64,000 nucleotides of DNA, taken from assembly GCA_013397435.1 (NCBI GenBank), contig VZRG01002383.1, forward strand, positions 41,432-105,431, given 5' to 3'. Under the pieces are notes generated by a model, which had not been told where the DNA came from, did no database searches, and saw nothing but the letters and a program-made list of their open reading frames with translations. A program made the position numbers and the translations under genes. The number at the start of each line of letters is the position of its first letter. The first letter of the stretch is position 1. This document shows, piece after piece, positions 52,201 to 64,000 of the stretch. The stretch is from Erythrocercus mccallii (lineage: Eukaryota > Chordata > Aves > Passeriformes > Dicruridae).

Positions 52201-53237
52201 TCTACTTTTCCTTAGTTCAGGAAGACTTTTTAAACATAACTTTCTTTTTTATTAGTATTATTTCCTCACTAGAGTCACCCATTGTTCCTAGCATTCAAGT
52301 GATGTTGTGGGCAAAGAGTATGCTGTACAAAGAGTACACAATACAAACTTATAGCAATGGATGTGTGTGGGTGTGTTCCAAACTCTGGGTGATGATTAGG
52401 CAGGACTGAACTGTTTGACATACATGCAAGTCCGGCAAATGAGTAGAACAGGGTTTTTCGTCTACACTGAGCAGAAATGTTGTGTAGTATATTCAGATAG
52501 GGACTCTACATTCTGCATGTTCAAAAACAAAACCCATTCCTAGTGCACATCAATAGGCCCATTTCAGGTTATTTTTATACTTCCCCTCCATGCAGAGCAT
52601 TCCTGAGATGATGACTGCATTTGAGTGGGTGCCACACATAGGGAATGCTTAATTAAATATAATAAAACCACTTTAAAAAAATCTGTGATGCTGTAAAAAC
52701 TCCACTGTGTTGCACAGCAAATATATTCAGGTCTTGTCAATAGTGTCAGAAACATGAAATCTTGTTCTGAAAAGTCACAGCTTCTCCAATACTTGAGCAA
52801 CAGGAAAGCATTTGGCTGCCTGTAGTACGGAATCTAAGGCAGACAGCTGAGTAGTGCTGGAGGGTACCAGTGCCAGGCACTAGCTCTGCGTTTGTTATAA
52901 AACAACTGTGTTGCTGTGGATGTTGAAATCTGTATTGACAAAGCCCCAGTACACTGATCTAGCATGTGTTTGGAATAGTTGTGATCTTCGGGTAGATTGC
53001 CCTGCATGTCTCTAACCAATACCTGTTTTCTGCAACCAGTGTCTGCATCAAAAGCACCCAACTGGACTTCTCCCTCTTCCAACTCTTCGGAGAGGCAAGC
53101 CCGTGCCTCAGAGAGCAGCTGGACAACCAACTCAGAGGACACCAGCAGCCCAAGCATTGCTCCCTCCTACACAGATCTGCAGTCACTTAATACTGAGGAC
53201 TTGACCAGTGGTAGAACATCTGCAGCAGATTCAGCTG
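46152..53237 (+). CDS. STON2: STON2 (stonin-2), 5' coding part (three exons, overall entry)
   Basis: Stonin-2 is a cytosolic endocytic adaptor that sorts synaptotagmin into recycling synaptic vesicles and binds AP-2 and Eps15/intersectin. Three exons (coding 46152-46239, 46673-46912, 53040-53237) join in phase into 175 codons plus one base. The product starts with Met-Thr, has WVSF at residues 15-18 and WVQF at 91-94, and later SESSWTTNSEDTSSPS and SYTDLQ, all shared with mammalian stonin-2 as I recall it. The WVxF motifs are the family's AP-2 alpha-ear ligands. Between these anchors the chain is acidic, rich in Ser/Thr and poorly conserved, typical of a disordered region. The third WVxF motif, NPF motifs, stonin domain and mu-homology domain (about 700 more residues) must lie beyond 64000. 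Confidence 0.93.
46240..46672 (+). other. STON2 intron (433 bases)
   Basis: GT...AG intron between the first two coding exons; nothing else seen. Confidence 0.9.
46673..46912 (+). CDS. STON2: STON2 second coding exon, with WVQF motif
   Basis: A 240-base exon, CTTTAG acceptor and GTAAGG donor, split codons at both ends. It encodes an acidic, Ser-rich stretch (NSSDTSSEENHDANGEF) and then ISAWVQFEDAPWTSAS. Human has ISNWVQFEDDTPWAST at the same point as I recall. Alignment in the first half is weak. Confidence 0.92.
46913..53039 (+). other. STON2 intron
   Basis: About 6.1 kb, GT...AG. Contains a (TCTG)n microsatellite at 49215-49233. No transposon or exon recognised. Confidence 0.85.
49215..49233. 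repeat. (GTCT)n microsatellite
   Basis: About four and a half tandem GTCT units. Confidence 0.85.
53040..53237 (+). CDS. STON2: STON2 third coding exon
   Basis: A 198-base exon between an AACCAG acceptor and a GTAAGA donor. It includes SESSWTTNSEDTSSPS, SYTDLQSLNTEDLTSG and ADSAG, matching the corresponding mammalian segment (SESSWTTHSEDTSSPS, SYTDLQ). It ends one base into a codon; the next, much larger exon is not in the window. Confidence 0.93.
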
Positions 53238-56200
53238 GTAAGAGGGAAGCCTTCAAGCTTCCATCTCAATCTTTTTGATGCTTCTCAAACTCACTTCAGA
53301 ACTGAGTCCAGAATTGGGCCACAGGGAATGGATCCAAAGCAGAACAAACTCAAGGATTAGGCAGACTAACATTTTGTTCTACTCTAATTTAAAAAAATCA
53401 CACTTGGGTTTTACACAGCACTGACATGTGCAGGTTCCTGGAGTTAGAGCCAAATGTCGCTATGTATCTGTTGATCGACTTGGAGCACTTCTGGTTTTCA
53501 CATGCCACATCAGCTTAAGCTGATCTAGGAACTAGTATGTTGTGGGAGAGGCTGGATGCCTTTCCTGAATTTTCATGCAGAAATTTTCCCAACAGTGTAT
53601 TCAGCTGAGGCAGGCCCAGTTCTGCTTGCTCCTCTCTGTTTCAGTGAGTGCCAAGACACAGATCCAGTTTACTGGAGGCATTCTTTGCATAGTGCTTTGG
53701 CCTGTTACTGAACAGTAAATGCAGAGAGAGTGTAAGACATGACATAAGATGGTTCAGTAGCAGATTTTAACCGTTTAAGGATCTTACATCTGACCTTTTA
53801 GGGCTCTATTCAGGCACAATCCTGATTGTAGAAAAATGTGCTACATGGCACTGTAGCTCTTTGCTCCTCATTTGTACTCTGGGTAATCTGAATCAATAGA
53901 AATAAACAGAGTGGTGCCAGTCATGTCATGGAGAAGGGGGACTCCTGAATGACAAAGCTGACTTTCACAGTGCATAAAAAAACTGCCATGTCAGGACACA
54001 GAAAAAAAATACACAGCTCCAGGAGGAAGCACCTGCACTATGTTGGAAACTGTTCAACCCAAGCTGAGGAAGGTCAGTAGCTACTCAGTTCGGTGATGAA
54101 AATTGATTCCCTGGTGTCGTGATAGCTCAGACCAGGGAGATAATTAATGTGTTCTCTCTCAGGTGGTGAATGTAAATATATGTGGGAAATGAGATCTGTT
54201 TTGTGAGAATGGGCTTCCTAAGCCTCAGTGAAGTCTTCCATAAGAAACATATGCATACATCACCTGCAAAGAGCATTATTTGGTGATTCAGTGAAGCTGG
54301 GTTAGACTTCTAGGCAGATTTATAAACAGCAGCATGGTAGGCACTGGCTCAGTACTTTAGAGGAAGGATTTGTGGAGAAGTAGTTGCTTTGGATAAGTAG
54401 AGCTGTTTCTGTTTTCAAATAATGAAGTTACCACAAATCTGTCTGACCTCTCTGTACCTCTGAGTTTGGAAACCACTTTTTGGTAGAAAGGTAGAAAAGG
54501 CAAGCTGGAGTATGTGCTTGGTATTGCTGTTTTGTTGATTTGGTATGGACTGCTATCACTGGGGCTGTCTCCATCTTATCAAAGGGAATGAGGGATGCCC
54601 AGTCCATGTAACTTCACATCATATAGGCAAGTCAAAGACGAAAGGACTGCTGTATATACCTGTTACACATATGGGATTATATGCTATATATGGCCCAAAG
54701 TGAACCTCATTCTTCAGTAAAAGCTTTGTGAGCAACTTTTTTACTATGTCTTTCTCAGTCAGTCACAAGCTGACATATTTATTAACAAGACAAGTACAAA
54801 AACTAACTCCATTCACCTAAAAATTTTTACAAGTAAAAAAGGAGGTAATATAAGCAAGGCTGTGCTATTAGTTAAAACATAAGCTACACTAATCATAAAC
54901 ATAAGATACATAAAACACAACATACACTTCTAGTACCTTAGTGATATGGAACTTGAAGTGTGAAATATACGGAGTCTTCCTGTCACAAGGTGTAGAGTTT
55001 GCAAAAGGGCAGCATGAACAAAGTGCATCTGTTTGTCCTTTTCCTGGGATGACTCACAGTCTGCTCCCCAAGGTGGCTGCTGGCATTAGGAAGGTTTGTG
55101 GAAGTAGAGAAGCTGAGGACCTAGTGGCCATGGAATTGCTGTACAGTTCTGGCTGCTTTTCTGTTGTTCAATTCACCATCATAGTGGTGACCATCATAAT
55201 AGTGCATAAGTGGACAAAAAATGTATGAACATTTTCTTCTCTCCATCCTCTCTGCCCTTCTCCAGAAATTCAGTTCTTTAAACCTGACTTGATTCAAGCA
55301 TTTGATTGGCATTTCTCCCCTCAAGGGGCTGGCTGCTTCAGTCAGTAGTGAAGTTTGAAGGCTCCATCAAAACAATGAAGTGGCATGTATTTTGCCATGA
55401 AGGCAAATAGAAGAATCCTCATGCTCTGTGTCATGATGAAGTCACTTTGACTGCTAACCAGGATAGTGACTCCAAGGCCAAGCTTGTTGGAGGGAAAAAG
55501 AAGCCAGACTAATTTCACTGCTAAAAGTCCTATGAAAATAATAAGTCAATGTTTGATCTACTTAGTGATGGTAAAGAATCAGGTCTATAAAGCAGTCTGG
55601 ATTTAATACTGTTTCAAGTGAGAAAAACCTAGTGATGAGAAAAGCATGAAAAATTCTACTCTGTGGTCAGATGCTAAGTAAAATAATTATTTTAGCCATG
55701 GTGAATTTTTATTGCCTGAACAGGATAAAAGGATACTCTGTTCCATAATTTCACCACCTGTCTTGAATTTATCCTGCATACAAAATGCTTAAACACCAAC
55801 TGCCTGTGGTAGTTCAGGGCACAGGGTTTTGTGTGGGAGCAAATTAAAGCCTGAGGTAGGACTGCTGGCATACACAGAGACAAGTCCCAGCCATAAAAAT
55901 GTGCATCTTGGTGTCCAGGGCTGGTAGGCTCTAAGCTGGTAAAATTGGCTGGGAATTAACTTTCTCACAACTGACACAAAATTTGAGTGTAAAACCAATG
56001 GGCTTGAGCTTATATAATGTACGTGTTTATGCAAGATATGGCCTAGGAAGATGTCTAAGGAAGATAAGAGAAACCTGAATGATGCAACCTGAAAGTTTAC
56101 CCTTGCTACAGGGGACGGCAGAAAACCTCCCAACTGATGGAGTTGGGGTAAGCAGAATGATGTCCTGTAAAGGCAGCAATGTTCACAGTAGTGAAGGTAA

Positions 56201-58699
56201 ATGTTGCATGAGCAGACCTGAAAAAGATTTGCTTTTGTATCAAAGTGCAGCTAAAAGATGCTGCACATCATTGCCTATGCTTGTTTGAACTCTGGCACCA
56301 GGAAGCTTTTTATATTATCCTCATCTTTGTCAGCACAGGGGACTCTTTAGCCTGCAGCAGCTAGCCAATAAATGTGGGTCAGGTGATGGCAGGCTGTCCA
56401 TTTAACGTGGGCATGTTTATGTGGTTATAACAGCAAGCACTTTGCCACAGCTAGGGTTTCACAGTGTGTGTGAAGCTGTGTTTGGTGCTGGTGAAGTGCC
56501 CCTTGCCTCAGAGTTCTTACCATGCCTTGCCATGTCGCTCAGCTTGGATCAATGAGCATGAAAAGAAGTGGGAACTTTTGGCCTTTGTGCTGTACTCTGC
56601 AAGATAAGTAACACAGGACATCTCTGTTACTGATACAATACAAGTATTTGTTCCTCCTGTAGCAGATGCCTGTCTCAGCTTTCAAAAAAGGCCAAATATC
56701 TGCGAGACAGAGGAGCAAGGGAGAGGCCTTCTTGTAACTGTAGTTATGAATCTGTTCTGAGGTTGTGCCCAAATACCTCATAGCTTAAATTAGACTTCTG
56801 CATTTCACCATTCTTCTTTAAAATAATTTTATTTATATAAATTAAAATCATATTGTATACAAAATATAAATAATTATATATGGTCAGTATGTGTATAATA
56901 AAGATTATATATATATATTTTTCATAGCTCATAAACTATATTCTATTATAAACTTAATAGAATATATAATAGAATCTCTCTGTAGTATATAATAAAGCTA
57001 TGTGTGTGTATGTCTGTGTGTAGGCATAAGTTTCCTCATAGCAATTTTAGGTGCATTGTTGCTAGTTGTGTTGTTTCTGTTGTGATTTGTATCTTAGCAA
57101 AGCTGCAGCTATGCCATGTTTGATGTTAGGGGTTCAATTTACTGACCAGTTGTGCTCTTTGGCACTTTCTTGTATCTCTGGGACTACTGGGATAGTGAGG
57201 AAATTGCTATGTTATTATTTTCTGAGAACATCTGCATGCTTAGAGATAGAAGGTTGCATGTGTGACTCCTAACTTCTCAAAATTCAGACAGTTCATAAAT
57301 AGCACAAGGAATTAATTCTGAGAACATTGTTATTTTCCAAGTAAAACACATCGTTTAACGGAGTTCTGGTGCTTCTATTCCAAAACTTGGAAATGGCAAT
57401 TCTGACAAGCTCAGCTCCAGCTATCTCTTGAACGTAATCGAGGGCAAGTAATAACTTTTCAAACCTTTTCCTAATGCTTTTCTGCAGTAGTTCTGTTACA
57501 TTTCTTCTGTAACTGTAGCCAGCTAGATACTGAATCCCAAAATGATGACTGCAGGAATGGTGTTCTGTGAGTTTCAAACAAGCAGCTTCGAACAGATTAT
57601 ATAGCTGTGCAATGTGGTGGCACTGAATGATGCCATGAACAGGCTATAACCTCTGAAATTATTCCATGTTAATTACCATGGCAAGGGGGAAAATAATATA
57701 TGCTGATGATTACCACCTTCCATCCAGAAATGCATTTCAGTTATGCTGTGTGACTATTAACCAGCTTGTGCTGGTGTCCCAGTCCCAGACACATGAAAAA
57801 CTTGTACATGAGAGCCTGCCAAAGAGGCTGCAGAGAGGAATATCCAACCCTTGCTTCAAGGAGGAGGGGACTCCAGAGTACCATGAACAAATAGCACCTA
57901 AAATACACTCTTAAACAACTCCAGCCTGTAAGGGCTAGATTCAGCACGAGAGGCAGGGTTTTTTATTTTTCATGTCTGCAATTAGCAATTCAGGAGTTTT
58001 ATATCTTAATTGTCATCCCAGCTTTTTCTCATACATTTTTAGCTTCTTGAAGAGTAGTGAATTAGTGGGACAGATCCGGGAAGCTAGGTCTAGATAATTC
58101 ATGGCAGTAGAAGTGTTGTGATCCCAAGATAGACCTGTGTACTGGGAATTAGCTTGTCTCCAAGGCTTCCTTGCATCCCTTCCTTGTATCAAGCAAGCAA
58201 GGCCGCAGTATCCCAATGACCTCTGCAGTAGTGTTCAGTCCTCATCCCTGTTTTGCTGTGGGGAAGCCTGCAGCTTGGTTGTGCAAGCTGCACCTCGGTG
58301 AAGTAGAAATAGCTTTTGCCATATAGACTGACAATCTTGCCCTTTGATGAAGGCTGCAGGTAAAAGCAGTGGACCAGAGTCACTGTCTCAGTCCCTCCTT
58401 GTGGCAGGAAGGAAGGTACAGAAAATATGCTAAGAGGAAGGAGAAGTGTTAGAATGAGGAAAGAATAGCTACAACAATAAACAAATGTTTATTTCTATCT
58501 ATTTAGTAGAGAGAATTACAAAATAATCTTGGTGTGCAGTCATCTGATTCATTGGCTTTAAGGCCAGCAAGGAGGACTGTGATGTCGTTATGATTGTCCA
58601 GTCTGGCCTCCTGCATGTCTCAGGCCAAAGAACCTCAGCCAGTCATTTCTGCACCAAACCCTTCAGTCTGAAATATACAGCACAACTGCAGGCTGTGCA
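53238..58699 (+). other. STON2 intron, proximal part
   Basis: About 5.5 kb after the third coding exon. AT-rich patches at about 56815-57005 include TA repeats. No exon was found whose translation continues stonin-2. Frames such as 55789-56133 lack recognisable products. Confidence 0.8.
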
Positions 58700-58980
58700 G
58701 AGAATGCATTGAGAATGGCCCTGAGGAAAAAGATGTGGGGGTGTTGGTGAATGAAAAGCTCAATGTGAGCTGGCAATATGAAGGAAATTCTTTACTGTGA
58801 AGGTGGTGAGGCACTGGAAGAGATTGCCCAGAGAAGCTGTGGATGCCACATCCCTGGAAGTGTTAAGGGCCAGGCTGGTTGGGGTTTGGAGCAAGCTGTG
58901 GAACGTATCCCTGCTCATGGCACAGTGGTTGAAGCAAGATGATTCTTAAGGTTGCTTCCAACCCAAGCCATTCTATAATA
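58700..58980 (+). mobile_element. CR1 LINE tail with internal deletion
   Basis: A sense CR1 copy. GATGTGGGGGTGTTGGTGAA and AAAAGCTCAATGTGAGC, from the end of the ORF, run directly into AAATTCTTTACTGTGAAGG and the 3' tail (GATTGCCCAGAGAAGCTG ... CCAAGCCATTCTATAAT). In a full CR1 these are a few hundred bases apart, so a block was lost at about 58787. Confidence 0.88.
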
Positions 58981-59534
58981 CTACCATATCCTGAGCAAAT
59001 ATTTGCATAATATCTTTCTGATTAACATCAGCTGCAGCAAAGTTAGTCCCTGATCAGCCATTTCCATCCCTTCAAAACTTCATTTTTAAAAAGGACTGTC
59101 CTAATGATAACACTTGAAGCAAGATGAGATGTCACTGAGCTCAGCTCTGCCAGCTCTTGTGGGGCTGAATGTAGTCTTGTTAACTTCAAAGCGTCCAATA
59201 TCTAGCTCCACTGTGCCCCAGAAAATTGCACTGATTATTTATCTTCTCTGTTATTTTGCCTCACAAAGAAGAGTGGCTGATGCTGCTGTAGGACTATCAG
59301 ATTCTTGCTTTTTCTTCAGGAACAATGAGAAATATCAGGGTGTAGGAGGACAGGATTTAACATTGCTCTTATAGTAAGAAAGGAGTTAGAAGAAAGCTCA
59401 GAAGTGTCTGCTCCTACTAATGAGTACTATGCTGAGTTTTATGGTGCTTACCCCTGTGAATTAATTAGGCCTTCCCTGCTCCTCCACATTCTAAGAATGG
59501 AATTATTGCTTGGAAATGTTATAATTAAAAACTT

Positions 59535-59550
59535 TATATATATATATATA
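59535..59550. repeat. (TA)n microsatellite
   Basis: Eight tandem TA units. Confidence 0.85.
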
Positions 59551-62029
59551 CATAAAATAACTTTGCTGTTTAATTGACTGTTTTCTTGTCTGCTTGCTAG
59601 CATAGAATCAGTTCTGATCTCATGCATGTCATTGGCCTTGTGCTGCAAACAGCTAAATGAGCATCTCCAAGTTCAGTTGGTGAGATTCCTTCTCAGGGCT
59701 ATTTGGAAGTGCAAGGTACAGTAACTGTGGATTTGTAGCAGGGTTTTCTTTATTATAGAAGACCTAAATGCTGAGCTTACATGGTATTCTTGATGAAGTT
59801 CACTCTTTTCACACCTATTCACCAATGTTTTTACATAGATCAGCTGAAAGCACAGCAGAGAGAAGCTCAGGGCGAGTCACAGGACTGACCTTCTGATCTG
59901 CATTTATATATGCAATATCCTGAGAAAATAGATGTGATTAGATGCTTTGTAGTTTGTCTTAGGCCAATGAGGCAGACTAGGTGGTATGAAGCCCTTTATT
60001 TCTGTTTGTAAGGCTGTGATTCCTCAGCCACAGTGTTTACACTGGCCCCAGAAGGCCACATGCTGATATGATAAGCCTGAGGAGTTCAGCAGGAGATTTT
60101 GCAGCTGGTCAGGACATTTCAATGTAAAGCTTAATTGGAGATGGAATGCTGAAATTCAGCAGCTATCTGTGATTGCTGTGTTCACAGAGGAACAACTTGG
60201 TTTATTTGGACCAATTCTGCAGGATGCTTCCAAGTGGCTAAGGGGCTTCCAAGCTTAAAGCTGCTGGGAGAGAAGAACACCAAGATATCTCCCCACATCA
60301 GCTCTTTCAAAATGGAAAACATTAGTGGCAGTCTTCAGCAGCATCATCTCACCTGTTGCATTCAGTTCCTGGCAGCATGCTGCTGCACTGCTGGCAGGAG
60401 GCAGGAATGGCACTCTAGCCATAGAGTAGCTCTGGAGAAGCACTGTCCCAGCTTTGTCCTGCTCAGCACCACAGCCAGTGCCCTACAGCATTGCCTGCAC
60501 CCCAAGGAACACAATTCTGCAGCTCCCAAACTACAGTGGGATTCACCACAGGGAGGAGTCACCCACCTGAGAATTGGCATTTTCCACCCTTGATTCTACG
60601 TGGCAGAGAAGCAAGCAAGGCTTCAGCAGTAGTACCAATTAACAGGAGTTGTAAATCATTGCATGTGCTCTTGATTAGAGATCCCTCTTTTGATTAGAGA
60701 GTTCTGTGTGGAATTTCCTGTCTGATTATGAAGGGGCTGAATGGAGCTGGCAGAATAAAACAGCCAGTGAAAAAGCTGGCAGCAGCAGAGAGCAAGTAGG
60801 AATGAGAAATTTCATAATACTAAATGCATGGATTTGCTTGTTCCTCTCTTGCCGTGATATCATCCGAAACCTAAGAAACGCTCAGGGGATCACTGGACTA
60901 CATATCACGGGAATTGGAAAAGTGATGATGAACACTTATAGGGGATCAGTTATAGAGTCATCTCCTTAAAGAACAGGGTGGGATAAAATGGGAAGCAGAT
61001 TTATCAAAAACATGAATAGTGAACAGACTAATTTAAGCAAAAACTTCAGCTTCTATATTGACAACTTATTTTCTTGTGCCCACTTAGAAACTTGTGATAA
61101 ATATCCACTTTTATCAGGACTTCTGCCTCCTTTTTTCTTTTATTCAGCCCCAGTGTTAGGGAAAAAAATGTAACACTTTCTGTTCTTTCAAGGCAGAAAT
61201 GAACAGAGTTGGATGACAGTACTCTAGGGAAATTGCTGATTTATGTCTTTACTTCAATATCTCTGGTTTTTACCTCATCTAGCCTTGATCAAACCATATA
61301 ATACTGGAGCACAGATATGACATGAATCTTAATAACCATGTTCATCTGTTATTAGAAACAATTTGGTCTTATTTGTCCTCATGTTTCACAGATGAGACCA
61401 AAATCCTCTGCCTATATGAACTGGTATTTGCATTATGACTGTGCATATTACATGAGAGGAAGAGGAGACTTTATGCAATTTCATCATTCTGATCTTGATT
61501 AGCAAGAATGAGAATTGTAATTCTAGGTTTTGTCACATGGATGCCAGTCCAATTTACTTGTCAGTATCCTTGTGGTATTGCAGTATATTTCATGGACACT
61601 GATTTGAACTAACCACTTAGGATTCAATTTTTAAAAACTTTTAAGAGTATTCAGTACTTTTTGTGAAGAAGTTCAGATCTGCATTTTACATCTAAAACTG
61701 TTCCAAGAGTCTCATGTCCTAGCTATTCTTGTTACAGCTGAACAAAATTTTCAAACAGCTTCAGCTCAGTGTGCTCCTCTCCAAATCTAGCCATTTAATT
61801 TAGTGTCTAAAAGGAGATTAGAGATCCCGCCAACATATGTCCTGTAGCTCTGTGTTCTCAAGCCCATTACAAGCTTTGTAGAAATTATTCCATTTAAGTG
61901 GAGACTTTAGTCAGTTATTGGAGCTGCTGTATTTTCACATGTAGACATTTCAGAGAGCTTTAAATGTGATTCACTTAAGATAGTAAGAATGGAATCTATT
62001 TCCAAGGCCCTGATGTAAATGTATTCATG

Positions 62030-62440
62030 ACCATTTCCTATCCATGTGTTCCTGTGTCTTTCAAATAGCTTTTTGCCCTCTTCATTGTAAGCACTTTAAT
62101 ATATTTATACAGGGTAATTATCTCCCTCTCTGTGTCCATTTGCTAAACTGAATGAGACAAGCTCTTTAATAATCTGGTTCTCCATTCTCCTCCTCATCCT
62201 AGTAAGCTTTTCTCAGCTCACATTGCTGTTTGAATTAATCTTTCAGCTATGTGGTGATCAAAACTGTGCAAGACTGAGGTCTCACCACAGTCTGATATCA
62301 AGATATTAGTCTTCCCATCTTCAGGAATTGTCCCCTTGATACATCCCAGGATCTTATTTTCTTTTGTGCCAGTGCATCAGGCAAGTACCCTTGCAGTATG
62401 TTCAAACTGGTTGTCTATATGTGCTTGCTATGTCCTGCCT
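62030..62440 (-). mobile_element. Possible ancient LINE (CR1/L3-like) fragment
   Basis: On plus, segments such as GTGATCAAAACTGTGCAAG, GAGGTCTCACCAC, GATACATCCCAGGATCTTAT and GGTTGTCTATATGTG follow the order of a widespread antisense CR1/L3-like repeat I remember from reptiles and birds. The match is loose and the limits are guesses. Confidence 0.3.
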
Positions 62441-64000
62441 CGGCTACACATGCATTTGTATGCTTGGTGGTAAGCATGAGCCCTCAGAAGGAGTGAAAAG
62501 GGAGCATATGCCAGCAAAGAGTGTACAGAGAGGCACAGGGTGCACCCAGCAGAGCAGACAACTGGAGGCTGTCAGTGCATTTGTCACACAGCCACAGTGC
62601 CAGCTCCATCGCTTCCTGTGCTCAGGGTTGCACAGCGCTGCCTCCAGCACGGCCACTTGGCTCCACAAGTGGGACACGAGGTTGGCCCAGGGCAATTCAC
62701 TGCACCTCCTCTGCAGCAGGCCCTTCACCAGCCAGCCAGAATTAGGATCTGGGTGGGAAAGTTTACATAAAAGAATTAAGAGAGGGCTTTCCTGGAGGCT
62801 TTGCTTTCATGAACCCACCACTCCTCCTCCCCCGGACTGATTTGTTTGTTCAGGCTCGGTTGCCTCAAGCAACACATTATTAGTGTGAACTATGGTGTAT
62901 CCTGGGAGACCTGCAGGATTCCCCACAAATCTTTTGAGTTTTTTGTCTCCAAGAACGAAGAGACACAAAGGCATTTCACTCTGTTGACGCAGTTGCATGT
63001 GCATTGTTCCCCTTCTTTGAATGTTGGTGTGTGTCTTCAGCAAATGCTGTAATTGGACTGCACAGTCTTCATCTTGCATCTTCGTCTCAGTGAGTAGATT
63101 ATGCTTTTCTTGGTAAAGCCACCAAACTGCACTGCTTTAAAGGCTATATTTGAAAACATGCTTAGCTGAAGAGGTTTCAGCAGAGCTTTGTGCTTATTGT
63201 TGCACACACAGATCTGTCCTTGCTGATGGTAGACCTCAGGCTTTCAGGGTAAATCTGGCCTAAAGATAAATACAGATTGTATTATGCATGAGCAGGTTTC
63301 CTTGATTTAGCATGGCTGCAAAGGCAGTGAAGACACAAGGACATGAATTAACAACATGGGTATGTACTCAGGGCTCTGTTAATACCATACATCTCTGCTG
63401 AAATCAATGCCACTGCAAATTCTTTAGATATGACAAATGTTATGAGAGCTTCCCCACAATGTGATCAAACTCTGCAGGTATGCTTTTGATCTCTGCTTGG
63501 TTCAAAATTACAGGACTCAGCTTCAGCTCCTTTGGCTGTTCTGTGTCCCAGGCTTGCAGGGACCAGCTTATGTGTCACAGCACAGTTCAAACATCATGAA
63601 GAGCACTTGATTTCCTGATTAGTCACATATGTGTCCAGAAATGGACAGCATCAGATGAACTGATCTCCCATAAAGGTCAAGGCAGCTTAGCTAAGAGAGG
63701 TCAGTGCTCCAATAGATAAGGCAACAACAGGTGGCATCTCAGTAACAGAGCAGTCAGAGGCAATGGACATGAGGGTTCTCATAACAGTGATGCTGTTGGT
63801 AATGGGGGGCTATTGAGAGGGCAAAGGAATTAGGGAAATGCAGAGAAGGTGTTCTGACTGTGATTTACTTTCACCGGGTGATTCAGTAGCCAAGACACTG
63901 AGATGTTAAAAAGTGGTGACTGAGGCTTCAGCTGTGTCCTCTGTCCCATTGCCAAGCTGATCCAGGTCTGCCAGAGGGTGCGGGGCTGTTGGGGCAAAAG

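Larger units (their letters stand above)
58981..64000 (+). other. STON2 intron, distal part (continues past the window)
   Basis: About 5 kb. Holds a TA run at 59535-59550 and a possible old LINE fragment at about 62030-62440. The 158-codon frame at 62364-62840 is unlike any protein I know. The window ends inside the intron. Confidence 0.75.

Noticed and set aside
54700..55260. Possible further LTR in the STON2 intron (antisense TTTATT and a change in composition)
   Set aside because: No TG...CA ends, target duplication or TATA box could be found, so it is not reported as a feature.
62364..62840. 158-codon plus-strand frame
   Set aside because: It overlaps a minus-strand frame and two other plus frames, has no recognisable motif and starts in a probable old repeat.

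Overview
This is a vertebrate nuclear window, almost certainly from a bird and possibly a songbird. The evidence is intron-exon structure with GT-AG splice sites, several 5'-truncated CR1 LINE tails, AT-rich introns, LTRs that resemble avian endogenous retroviral LTRs (from memory, one looks like a family common in passerines), and one GC-rich CpG island holding a 40-base assembly gap. Most long open frames are chance; the real coding sequence is in short exons recognised by similarity to two known genes, both on the plus strand.

Region 1 (1-19800) is the 3' half of SEL1L, the ER membrane adaptor of the HRD1 ubiquitin ligase in ER-associated degradation. Eleven coding exons between 319 and 16066 join in phase into 416 codons plus a stop. 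They cover the five middle Sel1-like repeats, the two C-terminal repeats, the transmembrane helix and the proline-rich tail. A roughly 3.7-kb 3' UTR follows, with a polyadenylation signal at 19785. The introns hold a CR1 LINE fragment (about 1965-3143), an LTR-like segment with a TATA box (about 8700-9300) and a clean antisense solo LTR (14070-14817) with a perfect 5-bp target duplication.

Region 2 (19800-28700) is intergenic. It contains a nested pair of solo LTRs of one family in opposite orientations (21275-22736), a 40-bp tandem duplication (25259-25338), a decayed CR1 piece (about 26446-26560), an orphan coding-like segment after a good splice acceptor (27272-27462) and a small CpG-rich patch (27690-27890).

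Region 3 (28700-64000) is the 5' part of STON2 (stonin-2, an endocytic adaptor for synaptotagmin). A CpG island at about 28720-29460 is the likely promoter and first untranslated exon. A first intron of about 17 kb leads to the start-codon exon (46032-46239), followed by coding exons at 46673-46912 and 53040-53237. These encode the acidic, serine-rich N-terminus with two WVxF AP-2-binding motifs. The large central exon and the stonin/mu homology domains lie beyond the window.

The order SEL1L then STON2 in the same orientation matches human 14q31, so this is conserved synteny. The two genes do not form a pathway. I found no CRISPR, operon or bacterial-type system and nothing that clearly amounts to a new biological system. 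The most unusual structures are the nested opposite-orientation LTR pair and the unexplained coding-like segment at 27272-27462.
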